A DNA stretch of 64,000 nucleotides from Wurfbainia villosa (taxonomy: Eukaryota > Streptophyta > Magnoliopsida > Zingiberales > Zingiberaceae), in NCBI GenBank assembly GCA_025175895.1, contig CM046004.1, forward strand, positions 15,425,011 through 15,489,010. The letters run 5' to 3'. The notes beneath the pieces were generated by a model. That model was not told the DNA's origin and searched no databases. It saw only the letters and a list, made by a program, of their open reading frames with translations. This document shows, piece by piece, positions 45,703 through 56,749 of the stretch. Numbering within the stretch: the first letter of the stretch is position 1; the number at the start of each line of letters is the position of its first letter. A program made the position numbers and the translations under genes.

Positions 45703-46296
45703 TGATGTATACGCATCCATCACAACATGGCATGCCCATGCTCCTTAATATGAGTGTGCGTCATTCGAAACCAAAACAGAGCATAATGGAGCTTTCAGAG
45801 GCTACCACAGTCTATCTATGGTCACCACCACAGGCGTGGATCATTCCGTGACTCGACACGGGGCTTCCAACATGGACCACAATCTACCCATCATCCCCAC
45901 CATGGTGTGGTCACCACCACAGGTAGGCCATGGATCCCTCCATGGCCGTCGCACGCCGTCGTCGTAAATTAGGGTTTCATTAATATTATTATTATTATTA
46001 TTATTATTTGATCAGAATTTTTCTATTTAAAATTTTCTATTTACTTTTTCTATTTCATTAAGAAATTTTTATTATTTATTTTGTTTGAACTTTTCTCTTT
46101 CTCTAGCCTATTTAAAGATGAGCTTAGGCTCTTGTTATCCATAGATTAGTTTTTGATTAATAAAGTTTATTTTGGTTTCGTTTAAACATAGAGGTGGATC
46201 CTCTTTTATTAATAAATCCCCCCTCTCCTTCGATTCTCTCTGTCCCCTCTATTCTAACCTCATACATAGAAGGTTTTTAGTGACCCACCTGGGTCA
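45703..46296 (+). repeat. 3' LTR of El-12
   Basis: 594 bp, TGATGTATACGCATCC to CTGGGTCA. Contains an (att)n tract near 45985-46005 absent from the 5' copy. Confidence 0.78.
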
Positions 46297-46301
46297 ACTG
46301 G

Positions 46302-48153
46302 ACACTCCTATTCAAGATTAAGTCTCCAACACATGTACTGATAAAGGCCTTGATAATAAATGCAATAATCCAACTCCCAGACTGGATACTTTTTTTGAAT
46401 CGCTTCTGACTACCAGAGAAAATATATGAGAAGGCAATATTGGAGGGAGAGCATAGAACAATCCTGACTACATGCAAAAGGCATTCACTTCTACTTGGTC
46501 CATCCCATCCCGGACATGGATATTATGTCTAAATTGTCTTCAATCATCGGGAAGGATTTTCTTTCGGACCACTCCACTCTCCACGTGACTACTTTTACTA
46601 AATCATCTTCAACTGTCGCAAAGGATCTTCTCTCAGAGCACTCGACTCTCAGCTTGACTATTTTTTACTAAACCATCTCCAACCGTCGAGGACTCATAAG
46701 AGTTTGTTCGATCTCACCTCTTTTCCTTTGTTTATATATTCCTTTGCTTTTCTCACTTTGGTTGATTAGGTTGTCTAATTTTGTTTGTCGAGTTTCTATT
46801 TTGTTGTGTTTTGAGATAAATTTCTTATACGTTCCTTTATATTGATCATCTTAGAAGTTGTGAGAGTTAGTTGAATTTGATTGTCAAATTTCATGATTTA
46901 TTGTCTTAAATAGAATCTTTATTGCATGTGGTTGGTGATGGATTATACACTGATGGATTGAGTTGATATTTTTTATATACCCAGTGAGGATTGAACCTAC
47001 TTTCCTTACTTGTGTGCAGTGCACATATGTTTATTGTTACTCTAGAATTTGATCTGATTCTTTTGAGACCACATTATCATTGATTTGCATGATTATGATG
47101 AAAGCCACCTCACTTGTTTCTTTTGCTTCCTTTATTACCACATGTTGTTTGAATTAAATTCTTATCATTTGTCATGTCATTTCTTCTTTCTTCCATTAAT
47201 TTCTTCCTCGTTGTTCCTTTAGATGTGAGATTTGTCCAAGACGGACATAAATTTAAGTGTGGAAGAGAGGAGTAGTTTAATGGAAACATAAGTAAGCCGT
47301 GCTTGATCACCATGAGTGAGTCATGGGCTTTATCTTTTTGTGAGCTTGAGGGAGAGCATAGGAAGTGCACTTCATGTAAAAAAAATTACTAGAAAAAAAA
47401 TAGTTGAAAAAGAAAAGGGAAGAATGAAAAAAAATAGTTGAAAACAAAAAGAAAAAAAAAAGAAAGGAAAAATAAATATTTGGCCAAATGAATAAAGATG
47501 GAAAAAAATTCTTTTGACATATTGTGCAACTTTAAGTTCAAAAGTGTGATAGAATTGTTTGCATTATTTTGTTTTGTTTGGATCTAGATTGAATTGTTTA
47601 CATGTTTAGGAAGATGATACAACATTGTTACATATTTATTGAATTGTGAAAAGCTAGCTTGGATAAAAACTTTTAAGTATTGCTTTCTTGCACTCATTCC
47701 AATATCTATGTAACATTCCAATATCTACATGTCGTCATTGCTTTGATTTCCTTTTCTCCCTTATATAGCTTTTCTTGCACGCAATCTATTATTTTCATAT
47801 TTTTCTCCATTGCTTTCTTGTTTCCCTTACAATCCTAATAAACCTTTGTAATTGTGCATTCACATGCATACGATAGTGGCGAAGAGTAGAAGAGAAGCAA
47901 GTATATGGTAGTGCATAGATCATGAATAGCTCGAGTGAACTCCACCTTACATATACATGAGAGTAAGAGCAACCACCACTTATCTTGTAAGGATTATGCA
48001 TTCTTAGTTTATTCGGGATGGATTGAAGTCACAATGTTTATTACCCTGTGTAAGATTTGAGTCCATGAACGATTGAGTCTTTGAAAATTGATATTTCTAG
48101 GTAATTTTCTTTCACGATATTCTAAATATGATTGAGAATTATTGGAAGAATGC
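46302..48153 (+). other. El-7 interior, 3' non-coding part
   Basis: No domain recognised. A gypsy-like purine string (gacataaatttaagtgtgg, 47243-47262) and an A-rich tract (47370-47475) are visible. It is continuous with 58791-58855 once El-13 is removed. Confidence 0.55.
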
Positions 48154-48158
48154 ATCTT

Positions 48159-49262
48159 TGTTGGTGCAGTAGGCACCTAAGTCGAACCTGAGTTTTTTAT
48201 TATAGCAAACGATACAAAGTTAAGCTCATGTCGTTATCTCACGAGCTGAATCGAGTGTGCACAAAATTGCTATAGCTGGAGCTGAAGGCTAGCGACACCC
48301 GGAGGAAACCGCGGTGGTCGGGCGACACTCGAGTGACTTCGGAGGGAGCCAAAGGAATCGAGTGGAAGGCCGGAAGCAAAAGCGACATAGTAAGTATCGA
48401 GGTAAGCTCGTGTGTGTGCGAGAGTAAGTAAGGTCGTATCCTCTTTACGGGGATGATCTTAAGCGTAGATCCGACCAAAGACATCCTATAGATGGTCTAG
48501 GTCGAGATCGGACGGTCGACGACTGTCGAAATTATGTTTTTGTTGAGCTAAAGCATCGGCTTGGAGGACTCGACCGCCAATCACCGATCGCACGGAGGTT
48601 AGCACTCAACTGATGCTGCCATCAGTCGACTGATGATGACCATCTGGTCAAAGGATCAGCTTCGAGGAGTCAAGGTTTATCACCAAATTTCAAGGGGAGT
48701 GGTGCTCAAATATGATTGGCTAGGGTTCCTCTCAAAAAGGGGCTCAAAGGCTATAAAAGGAGGTCCTAACCTAGGGTTTCTCCATCAATTCTAAGTGCTC
48801 TAAAGCCTCCGCAACGCTGCGACTCTCCGACGACTCTACAACAACGAAGTGCTGCCAACAACCCTAGCTTAAGTTCTTTTTTTTAATTGTTGGTATAATC
48901 TTACTTTGTTATTGCTTTCAATATTGCAATTCTTTTTAATCGAGGTTTTCTATCGTTGCATTTTACTTAAATAGAAGAGAGGGTTTGTCTCTCTATATTT
49001 TTCGCTTCGAAGGTTTTTGTAATCGTCAAACTCCTACCTCCAACGAGGAGGAGTGTTTTAGTGAATTGCCCTCCGTACACGGTCTAGGACCGTTAGGGCC
49101 TTGGAGTAGTAGCCGAAGGCTACGAACCAAGTAAAAAATATCTTGTCTCTTTTTGTTTCATTTATCTTTCCGCTGCACTTAATTGTTTTGATACGAACTC
49201 GAGAAAAAAAAAAGGGTTTTTCGCTATTCACCCCCCCTCTAGCGAACCGCTTCGATCCAACA
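48159..49262 (+). repeat. 5' LTR of El-13 (F2)
   Basis: 1104 bp, TGTTGGTGCAGTAGGCACC to CGATCCAACA. Palindrome region 48500-48640 (partly degraded), TATA-like tataaaagg at 48752-48760, R-U5 cassette 49030-49125 (GTAGCC-GAA-GGCTAC stem), end block cgctattcaccccccctctagcg near 49221. Confidence 0.95.
48752..48760 (+). promoter_or_regulatory. TATA-like box of El-13 5' LTR
   Basis: tataaaagg, placed about 110 bp after the last palindrome, as in F1. Confidence 0.6.
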
Positions 49263-49277
49263 ATTGGTATCAGAGCC
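49263..49277 (+). promoter_or_regulatory. Primer binding site of El-13
   Basis: attggtatcagagcc directly after the LTR, a perfect Met-tRNA type site. Confidence 0.93.
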
Positions 49278-49749
49278 GGGGGCGCTTAGATTTTGTGAAA
49301 CCACCAATCTAGCATTTTTTACATATTTGTTTTTCGTTCATTTAAATTTTTCTCCCGCACTACTAATCCAAGACGAAGTCTTGGTACTCTTCGTTTGGTT
49401 TTGTTTTGCAAGTATTCGCTTTTGGAGTAGCCGACGGTAAAACGGGCATAACTTTTCGTACAAGTTGATCCACGAAACGGTCTACCTACCAAAATGAAGC
49501 TCTCGGAAAGATCTACACTTCTTACTAGGGTAAACCCTCGTAACAAGCTGTATTCATCCCGAAAAACCATCGTTTAGTACCATTTCCGGGACATCGAAGG
49601 TTGTAAGTGCTCATCTTTTATTTTAGTTGGTTATTTCTCATTTATTCCTTTTGTTTCTTTTCATTTCCTACATTACTAATCCAAGGCAAAGTCTTGGAAC
49701 CTTTTTCGTGTTTTTTTTGGTATTTTTTTGTGCAAGGTTTCCCTTCCAA
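49278..49749 (+). other. Leader of El-13
   Basis: Untranslated, T-rich. Twice it contains tactaatccaag.c.aagtcttgg (49360 and 49673), a duplicated segment. No gene seen. Confidence 0.7.
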
Positions 49750-51390
49750 ATGGCCCATCTCGAGGATTTTAGCACCGTCCGACCTCCGTTTTACAACGGA
49801 GATGATTTCCGTTACTGGAAAGGTCGGATGGAATACTTTCTCAAAACTCAAATCGAGATGTGGATCATAATCCAAACGGGTTTCACACTTCCGACTAACG
49901 AAGTGGGTGAATCCTTGGGTTATGACCAATGGACCATTGCGACAAAACGACAAGTCGAAGCCGACGCCAAGGCAACACAAATTCTCCAATGCGTCTTGTC
50001 CAAGGAGGAGTTAAATCGCGTCGGCCCCTTCATCAACGCAAAGGACCTTTGGACAAAGCTAGTGGAGCTACACGAAGGGACCGATGAAGCCAAGGTATGT
50101 AAGCGCGACCTTTTATTTAATAAATTATATAATCTAAAAATGCAGGAACATGAAACGGCGACGCAACTCCACGCCCGCGTCCAGGACATAGTCAACAATC
50201 TACACGCAATCGGGCAAAAGGTCGAAAACCGTGACCTTATAAGGTATGTCCTAAACTCCTTTCCGAGGACTACCTTGTGGGCATCCATGGTCGATGCCTA
50301 CAAGGTCTCCAAGGATCTTTCTAAACTTAGGTTAGATGAACTTTTTTCTGATTTCGAACTTCATGAGCAGTCTAACTCGGAACCTGAGAAAGGTATAACA
50401 CTATTTGCAGGTTCAAAGAAGAAAACCGCTAGCAAGCCACCCCCGAAGGAAGAAGAGGATGAGTCGGATTCGGAGGTTGACTCAGAAATGGAGGCCGAAC
50501 TAGTCAACCTAGTTCGGAGGATAGTCAAGGGCCGAAAATGAACCGTCACTCGACCCAATGAAGGTAAGCCTAAAAGTTCAAATATTAGATGTTATGAATG
50601 CAACAGGTTTGGACATATCAAGTCCGAATGCCCAAAACTCAAGAGCAAGGCACCGAAACACAAAAAGGCACTCAACGCTACTTGGGAAGAAGCTTCCGAG
50701 GAAGAAGACAATGATCGAGTCCTCGTGGTGGCTAAACCAGTGGAATCGGAGACGGAGTCAGAACTGGAACTTGAATCGGAAACCGAAGACGAGTCGGACT
50801 GCGAAGCACTATTCAAGACAAGCCACGGATACGCATCCGGTTCAAAAGATACACTCAAGGTAAGTCAGTCTCTCATTACTACACTTTATAGTGCAATTAA
50901 GTTTTTAAATAGAAAGTTAGCTAAGTCCGAGTCCAAGGTCGAGACCCTGGTTGAGGAAGTTAAACTCCTCAAACACGAGGTCTCCCTAACCTCTTTGACT
51001 AGTCAAGTTCAAGAGAAGGACTCAACTCGGGTTGAAAAACTTGAAGTTGAGAACTCACTCTTGAAGAGTCAAGTCGAAGATCTTAGGAATACGTTGGAAA
51101 GGTTTACTTTGGGATCCAAAGGACTTGACCTCCTACTTGGATCGCAAAGGTCCGTGTACAACAAGGTCGGGCTAGGGTTTAGCTCAAACACGACCAATAA
51201 GTCGTATATGTCGATTGTAAGTCGACATAAAAAAATGTGTCCAAGCATGGGTCCCTAAGACCACCTTGATTTCAAACTTAGGATCAAACCAGTACTGGGT
51301 TCTCAAGGACCAAATCCACTATGTGGAGAGACCGAATCGATTCAACGGTCCAGGGGGAGCTAGTACGAAATTTGTTTGTGTTTTAACTTA
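49750..51390 (+). pseudogene. gag: El-13 gag, interrupted by a stop and a frameshift
   Basis: Start chosen at ATG 49750 (MAHLEDFSTVRPPFYNGDDF) because the El-6 gag begins identically. Capsid domain: RYWKGRMEYFLKTQIEMWII, AKDLWTKLVELHEG, HAIGQKVENRDLIRYVLNSF, LRLDELFSDFELHEQ. TGA at 50539-50541, then the same frame continues with the CCHC knuckle CYECNRFGHIKSEC (50590-50631), an acidic Glu/Ser region and a long coiled coil (50880-51110, KSESKVETLVEEVKLLKHEV). A shift near the A-run at 51228-51235 leads into the conserved end CVQAWVPKTTLISNLGSNQY..VLKDQIHYVE, with a stop near 51390. About 540 codons if whole. Confidence 0.92.
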
Positions 51391-51960
51391 GAAATTGCAT
51401 GCTTAGGTTTTTATTTAGTTTGATTTTTTTAGAATGGTTAGATAGGACTATAACTCGTCAACACTTGATAACATAGTACTAGGACGCGGCGAGATGATAG
51501 TAGCTAGGAAAACGGAGTCTCGTGTATTCGAGCTAGATAAGGCGTATCTAGTTCGGTTCACTTGACCGAGTGGAACTAGCTAAAGCTACCTCGCCGTATC
51601 CTAGACTAGTTAGACCAGGAAGTGATATTAGGTGAGTCAAGTTACTATTTTCTTGAAAATGGCTTTGTCTAAGGAAGTGGTCGTTGTTCCGATCAAAGAA
51701 GGCCTCTGTGCCTCGCCACGACCTGGAAGTCATGATCTTGAAAAGGTGACTTGATAAGCCTAAGGTCAAATCCGAATCTAACGCAAGGTTGACAAGTGTT
51801 TATGTCATTAAATTTAAATCAAGTAAAATTGGAAGTGTTCTCACAAGAACATATAGGGTTAACGTGTTTGATCATGTAGACATGGGTGAGATGATTTAGG
51901 TTAATAATTTTCAACTAATCTTTAATAAATCCAATATCCGATCCAACTACCTTGCGTGTA
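51391..51960 (+). other. Spacer between gag and pol of El-13
   Basis: About 570 bp without a long frame. It contains gtcgttgttccgatcaaag..ggcctctgtgcctcgccacg, which also occurs in the El-1 leader (865-910). That shared block in two distinct copia elements is noted in the findings. Confidence 0.65.
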
Positions 51961-53435
51961 GGATCAATGGATGTTGGACAGTGGTTTCTCCCGACACATG
52001 ACCGGGGATCAACTCAAGTTTTCGAAGCTTCGATTCAAACGACAAGGATCGGTAGCCTTCGGAAATAACGGCAAGCTCAAAATCATCGGATTAGGTGATA
52101 TTGAGCTTAACTCAAATTTTGTTATTCAAAACGTTTTATTAGTAGAAAATTTTCAATATAATCTACTTAGTGTAAGTCAATTGTGTGATAATAACTATAA
52201 GATCATATTTCTAGAAAATGAATGCGTAATTAATACAAACGAAACCTCTAAAACAATTCTTAAGGGAACTAGAAATAACAACATTTACACTATTAACTTA
52301 ACTAACTCCTCAACTAAGTGTCTTATGACACGGCAAGAGGAATCATGGTTGTGGCATCGACGACTCGGTCACTCACACCCAAGACTCATCCACAAGATGA
52401 GTCAGAGTGACTTAGTCAGAGGTTTGCCTAACCTCAATAACTTGGATAATAAAATATGTAATGCTTGTCAACAAGGTAAACAATCTAGGACGCAACATCA
52501 ACTAACTAATCAAGAACGAACCAAAAGTGTGCTTAAGCTCCTACACATGGATCTATTTGATTCACACGGAGCTAAGTCACTTAACGGAAGTAAATTCTGT
52601 TTAGTCATAATTGATGACTACTCTAGATTTACTTGGGTTAGGTTCATTAAACACAAAAGTGATACCCTAGATCAATTAATCAATCTATTTAAGTTAATAG
52701 AAAATCAACAAAGCATTAAAATCAAAAGACTTAGGACTGATCATGGTGGTGAATTCGAAAACCATAGGTTTACATAATTCTGTAACCTAAATGGATACCA
52801 CCACGAGTTCTCTTGCCCTAGAACTCCACAACAAAATGACCTAGTAGAACGCAAAAATAGAACCCTACAAGAAGCCGCTAGGACAATGTTAAATGAGTAT
52901 AACCTACCCGATAGGTTTTGAGCGGAAGCCGTGAGTATGACATGCTATGTCCAAAATAGGATCCTTATGGTAAAGAGGCACCTTAAGACCTCATACGAGA
53001 TTTATCACGATAAAATACCTAACATCAAGTACTTTAGGGTATTTGGGTGTAATGTACATATCCTAAACACTAAGGATTACCTAGGGAAATTTACATCCAA
53101 AACCACGACCGGAATCTTTCTAGGATACTCGACTACAAGCAGAGCTTATAGAGTATATAACCACGACACCCTTAGAGTCGAGGAGACTATCAATGTAGTA
53201 TTTGATGAAGGACACGAACCTACAAAACCCCCGACAACCCCAATCAGTGAGCCGACTCATACTAGACCTAACTCTGATCCGGAGATCAGGTCTAGTGTTA
53301 ATCCTAACCTAAGTCAACCAAGTCACTCTATCGACCAAGTGATAGATGACTCCAACCAAACTAGAACTCAAACGAGTCATCCTATGGATCAAGTTGTAGA
53401 CTCAAACCCAAATCCAACTAGGACTCAAACGAATC
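51961..53435 (+). pseudogene. pol: El-13 protease and integrase, two in-frame stops
   Basis: Aspartic protease motif MLDSGFSRHMTGD at 51971-52009 (catalytic DSG). GAG-pre-integrase finger: WLWHRRLGHSHPRL and CNACQQGK (52345-52490). Integrase core: LLHMDLFD (52540), VIIDDYSRF (52606), RTDHGGEF (52735) and the glutamate in DLVERKNRT (52838-52865). C-terminal part: YFRVFGCNVHILN and GIFLGYSTTSRAYRVYN. All in one frame, interrupted by TAA at 52775-52777 and TGA at 52919-52921. It is cut by El-14 in the Ser/Thr/Pro-rich linker before reverse transcriptase. Confidence 0.93.
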
Positions 53436-55127
53436 TGTTGGAGATTTGACGCCGCTAGAGGGGGGGTGAATAGCGTTTACCGTACGTCGATGGAAATCGT
53501 TCGCGTTGCTTGTCTACAATCTTGTTAGTACGCAGCGGAATAAACAATAACAAATACAAACACAAGATACAATCACAACATGCACGATATAACGTGGTTC
53601 GGAACCGAACGGTTCCTACTCCACGGATCGAGCTCTAAAGAGCCCTAGTGATGCACACACACTCACTAATCACAAATACTCCTTCTCGACACAAGTCGGA
53701 GGTGGAGAAACCTCTTACAATAAGATTACAACAATAATCTAAATACAACAAGCAAATATAAGAGGAAATACAACAAGAGAAGTAAAGAACACTTTACAAA
53801 AACTCTTTAGAAGCTTGCTTGTTGATTGCCTTGGACTAGCACTTGAAAGCCCTGATTTGCAACAGCAAATCGCTTCAAAACGTCCAAGAAAATTGGTTGC
53901 AAAAACCCTCCCGTCGAGCTCCTTTTATCCTTGTGCGCGATATGAATTTCCGCCCATCAGTCGACTGCCATAAGTCACCAGTCGACTGATGCCACTGTTG
54001 TCGTGAGACAACGGGTCGATCCACGCTGGAAAAATTCCAATGGATCTCTGCGCGATCACAACATTGGCGATCGCCAACGCCGTAGTCGATGGCGATCGGC
54101 TCACGGCATTCTATGCTCGACGAACTTAGCGATCGCTTGCCTACCCTGATCGCCAATGAGCGATCGCAAGAGCAGCGGCTCTTAAACGGCAATAACTCGT
54201 CGACTCACGACAGTCGAACCGGCCATAATGTCAGTCGACTGCCAACCTCAAAGATGAGGTTTTAACCCAAGTATGGTGCCCCCATACTTGCTAGACCACC
54301 CTTAGCCTAGACCTAAGCCTTCTAGCCACCTCCATCAGCCTTACGCCTCTCGGATCCCTCCAAGTCATCCATGACTTGTTCATCCATCGCGCTAGCCTCC
54401 AGGTGCTTCCCTCGGCTATGTCATGCTAACGGTGTCCACACCGCCAAGGCATATTGGACTTACGCCGCCAAGACTCCGCTTGGACTTTACGCTGCCAATA
54501 TCAATCCCCTTGGACTTCCCAAATGCCAAAACTCAAGCTTGGACTTTCCCTTGCCAACCCATGTTGGACTTTCCATGCCAAGACCCATGCTTGGACTTTC
54601 CATTTGCCAAGACCCATGCTTGGACTTCTCATTTGCCAAGACCCATGCTTGGACTTCTCATGCCAAGTACTCAAGACATGGACTTTCCCAAATGCCAAGT
54701 ACCCATGACTTGGACTTTCCATGCGCCAAGTGTTCCACTTGGACTTTTCATGCCAAGTACTCAAGACTTAGACTTTACCAAATGCCAAGTGTCCCACTTG
54801 GACTTTCCATGCCAAGTACCCATGACTTGGACTTTACCTTTCCAAGACCCATGCTTGGACTTTCCATTTGCCAAGACCCATGCTTGGACTTTCCAAAATC
54901 ACATGGTCAACCCTAGTCAACCATTAAGGTCTTCCTCGAGTCAAACTCGAGTCCGGTCAAATATGACCCGGGTCGATTGCTCCAACAATCTCCCCAACAT
55001 ATTAACCGACATTAATGTCAAACATCAATGCCAAACCACTTTGTCAAATCCCTTTGTCAAACATCAAAACATCACTCTAGTCAAACTCGAGTCTGGTCAA
55101 TCGTGACCTGGGCCGATTGCACCAACA
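53436..55127 (-). mobile_element. El-14: solo F1 LTR, minus strand, inside El-13 pol
   Basis: 1692 bp with perfect target duplication GAATC (53431-53435, 55128-55132). Plus view TGTTGGAGATTTGACGCC to GATTGCACCAACA. It is the longest F1 LTR here because the mini-hairpin array (54438-54893) is expanded. The palindrome tract (53958-54242) is largely replaced by gcgatcgc-type sequence between 54040 and 54190. On minus, a second LTR start (tgttggagcaatcgaccc) occurs near 54989, preceded by ggggaga. Confidence 0.95.
54438..54893 (-). repeat. Expanded CCAAG/CTTGG mini-hairpin array, El-14
   Basis: About 17-18 units, roughly twice the number in other F1 LTRs. Units alternate between ccaagacccatgcttgg and ccaagtacccatgacttgg forms. 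All three frames stay open for long stretches because of the repeat, which explains the large but meaningless frames at 54371-55106. Confidence 0.92.
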
Positions 55128-55132
55128 GAATC

Positions 55133-56749
55133 ATCCTATCGACCAAGTGATAGGTGATCCAAGTCTAGGAGTTCGAACTAGAGCCTCATACAGAAACCTT
55201 ACTCAAATATCTTTGATTTCTAAAATTGAACCCAAAACTATTGACCAAGCTCTTCTTGATCCCGATTGGATTATTGCAATGCAAGAAGAGTTGGCTCAAT
55301 TCACTAGGAACGAAGTATGGGAATTAGTACCACCACCTAAAGACAAAACAATCATTGGAACAAGGTGGGTGTTTAGAAATAAACTTGATGATAAATGTGA
55401 AGTGGTTAGAAATAAAGCTAGACTAGTCGCTAAAGGGTTTAGTCAAGTCGAAGGTTTAGATTACGACGAGACCTATGCCCCAGTAGCTAGATTAGAGTCC
55501 ATTCGAATGCTATTAGCGTATGCAGCACATCGAAGATTTAAGTTGTTTCAAATGGATGTGAAATCTGCGTTCTTAAATGGATACATTAAAGAAGAAGTTT
55601 ATGTTAGTCAACCCCCCAGTTTCGAAAGTTTAGACAAACTCGACCATGTCCTCAGGTTAAAGAAAGCTCTCTATGGACTTAAACAAGCTCCTTGAGCTTG
55701 GTACGAGAGACTTTCGATTTATCTTAAATCCAAAGGTTTTAACCAAGGTGTAGTTGACCCAACTCTTTTCGTAAAAACCTTAGGTAAAGACATATTCATA
55801 GCCCAAATCTACGTAGATGATATTATTTTCGGAACCACCAACTCAATCCTACTAAATGAGTTCATTTCACTTATGGAAAGTGAATTTGAAATGAATTTAG
55901 TAGGCGAGTTAAGCTTCTTTTTAGGTCTACAAATTAAACAAACTAAAGATGGAATATACCTACATCAACCCAAATATACTAGGGAATTAATTAAACGCTT
56001 TGGAATGCAAGACGCTAAAATTATTAATACCCCAATGGCAACTAATGTGAATATAGAAGAAGATTTAATCGGAAACTCAATTGATTTAAAATACTATAGG
56101 AGCATAATAGGGAGTCTCCTTTACTTAATGCTGAGAGCCGACTGATATCCTATTTGCAGTAAGTATGTGCACAAGGTTCCAAACCTGTGCCAAGGAGTCT
56201 CACCTAACTCTAGTCAAGCGTATCCTTAGATATCTAAATGGTACACTTAATGTCCGTATTTGGTACCCTAGATCTACCGAAGTTGAACTAACCTGGCTAC
56301 TCGATTTGGACTATGCGTAGTAAGCTCAATAGAAAGAGTGCAGTGGTTGTTGTCAACTTCTACCGAGTCTAGTGAGTTGGTGCAGTAGGAAGCAACACTG
56401 TGTTGCCTTATCTACCACCGAAGCCGAATACATCGCGATGGGTGAGTGTGTCACTCAGCTTCTTTGGATGAAGCACACTCTCCACGACTTTAAGTTAGAC
56501 TTTACGAATACTAAACTTCACGTAGATAACATTAGTTCAATTAATCTTACAAAGAATCCGATATGTTACTCTAGGACCAAACATATAGAGGTCAAACACC
56601 ATTTCATTCGAGAACATGTGGCCAACGGAGCCATACAACTCGAATACATCGAATCAAAGTCTAACTTAGCAGACCTATTTACTAAACCCCTACCCGAAGC
56701 CGAATTTAGTCTATTAAGACAAAAATTGGGCATGTGCGTAGTAGAATAG
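55133..56749 (+). pseudogene. pol: El-13 reverse transcriptase and RNase H, broken
   Basis: RVT_2-type reverse transcriptase: WVFRNKLDDKCEV, ARLVAKGFSQVEGLDYDETY, FQMDVKSAFLNGYI, ALYGLKQAP, then TGA (55693-55695) and AWYERL in the same frame. Catalytic YVDD at 55810-55821. SFFLGLQIKQTKDGIYLHQ follows, with a TGA at 56143-56145. The part 56146-56371 is frameshifted. RNase H resumes at 56372-56749 (STTEAEYIAMGECVTQLLW, RTKHIEVKHHFIREH, ADLFTKPLPE). This is the SIRE-type ending. It would convert genomic RNA to DNA in the particle; this copy cannot. Confidence 0.93.

Larger units (their letters stand above)
44256..46296 (+). mobile_element. El-12: small non-autonomous LTR retrotransposon
   Basis: Direct repeats 44256-44857 and 45703-46296 (about 600 bp each) start TGATGTA and share long blocks (catcacaacatggcatg, ctctagcctatttaaaga, agattagtttttgattaa). 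The first is followed by gttggtattagagcc, a Met-tRNA type primer site. The likely target duplication is ATTGG/ACTGG (44251-44255, 46297-46301), with one C/T difference. The interior is 845 bp without gag or pol domains. The second LTR's end is abbreviated relative to the first. Confidence 0.78.

Noticed and set aside
47370..47475. A-rich tract as a retroposon poly(A) tail
   Set aside because: No SINE or LINE body precedes it and no target duplication was found; A-rich stretches are common in gypsy 3' non-coding regions.
54371..55106. Long overlapping open frames (up to 227 codons) with repeated LDFPCQDPCLDF-like protein
   Set aside because: They come from translating the mini-hairpin array of an LTR. 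All frames are open on both strands, and similar frames recur in every F1 LTR.
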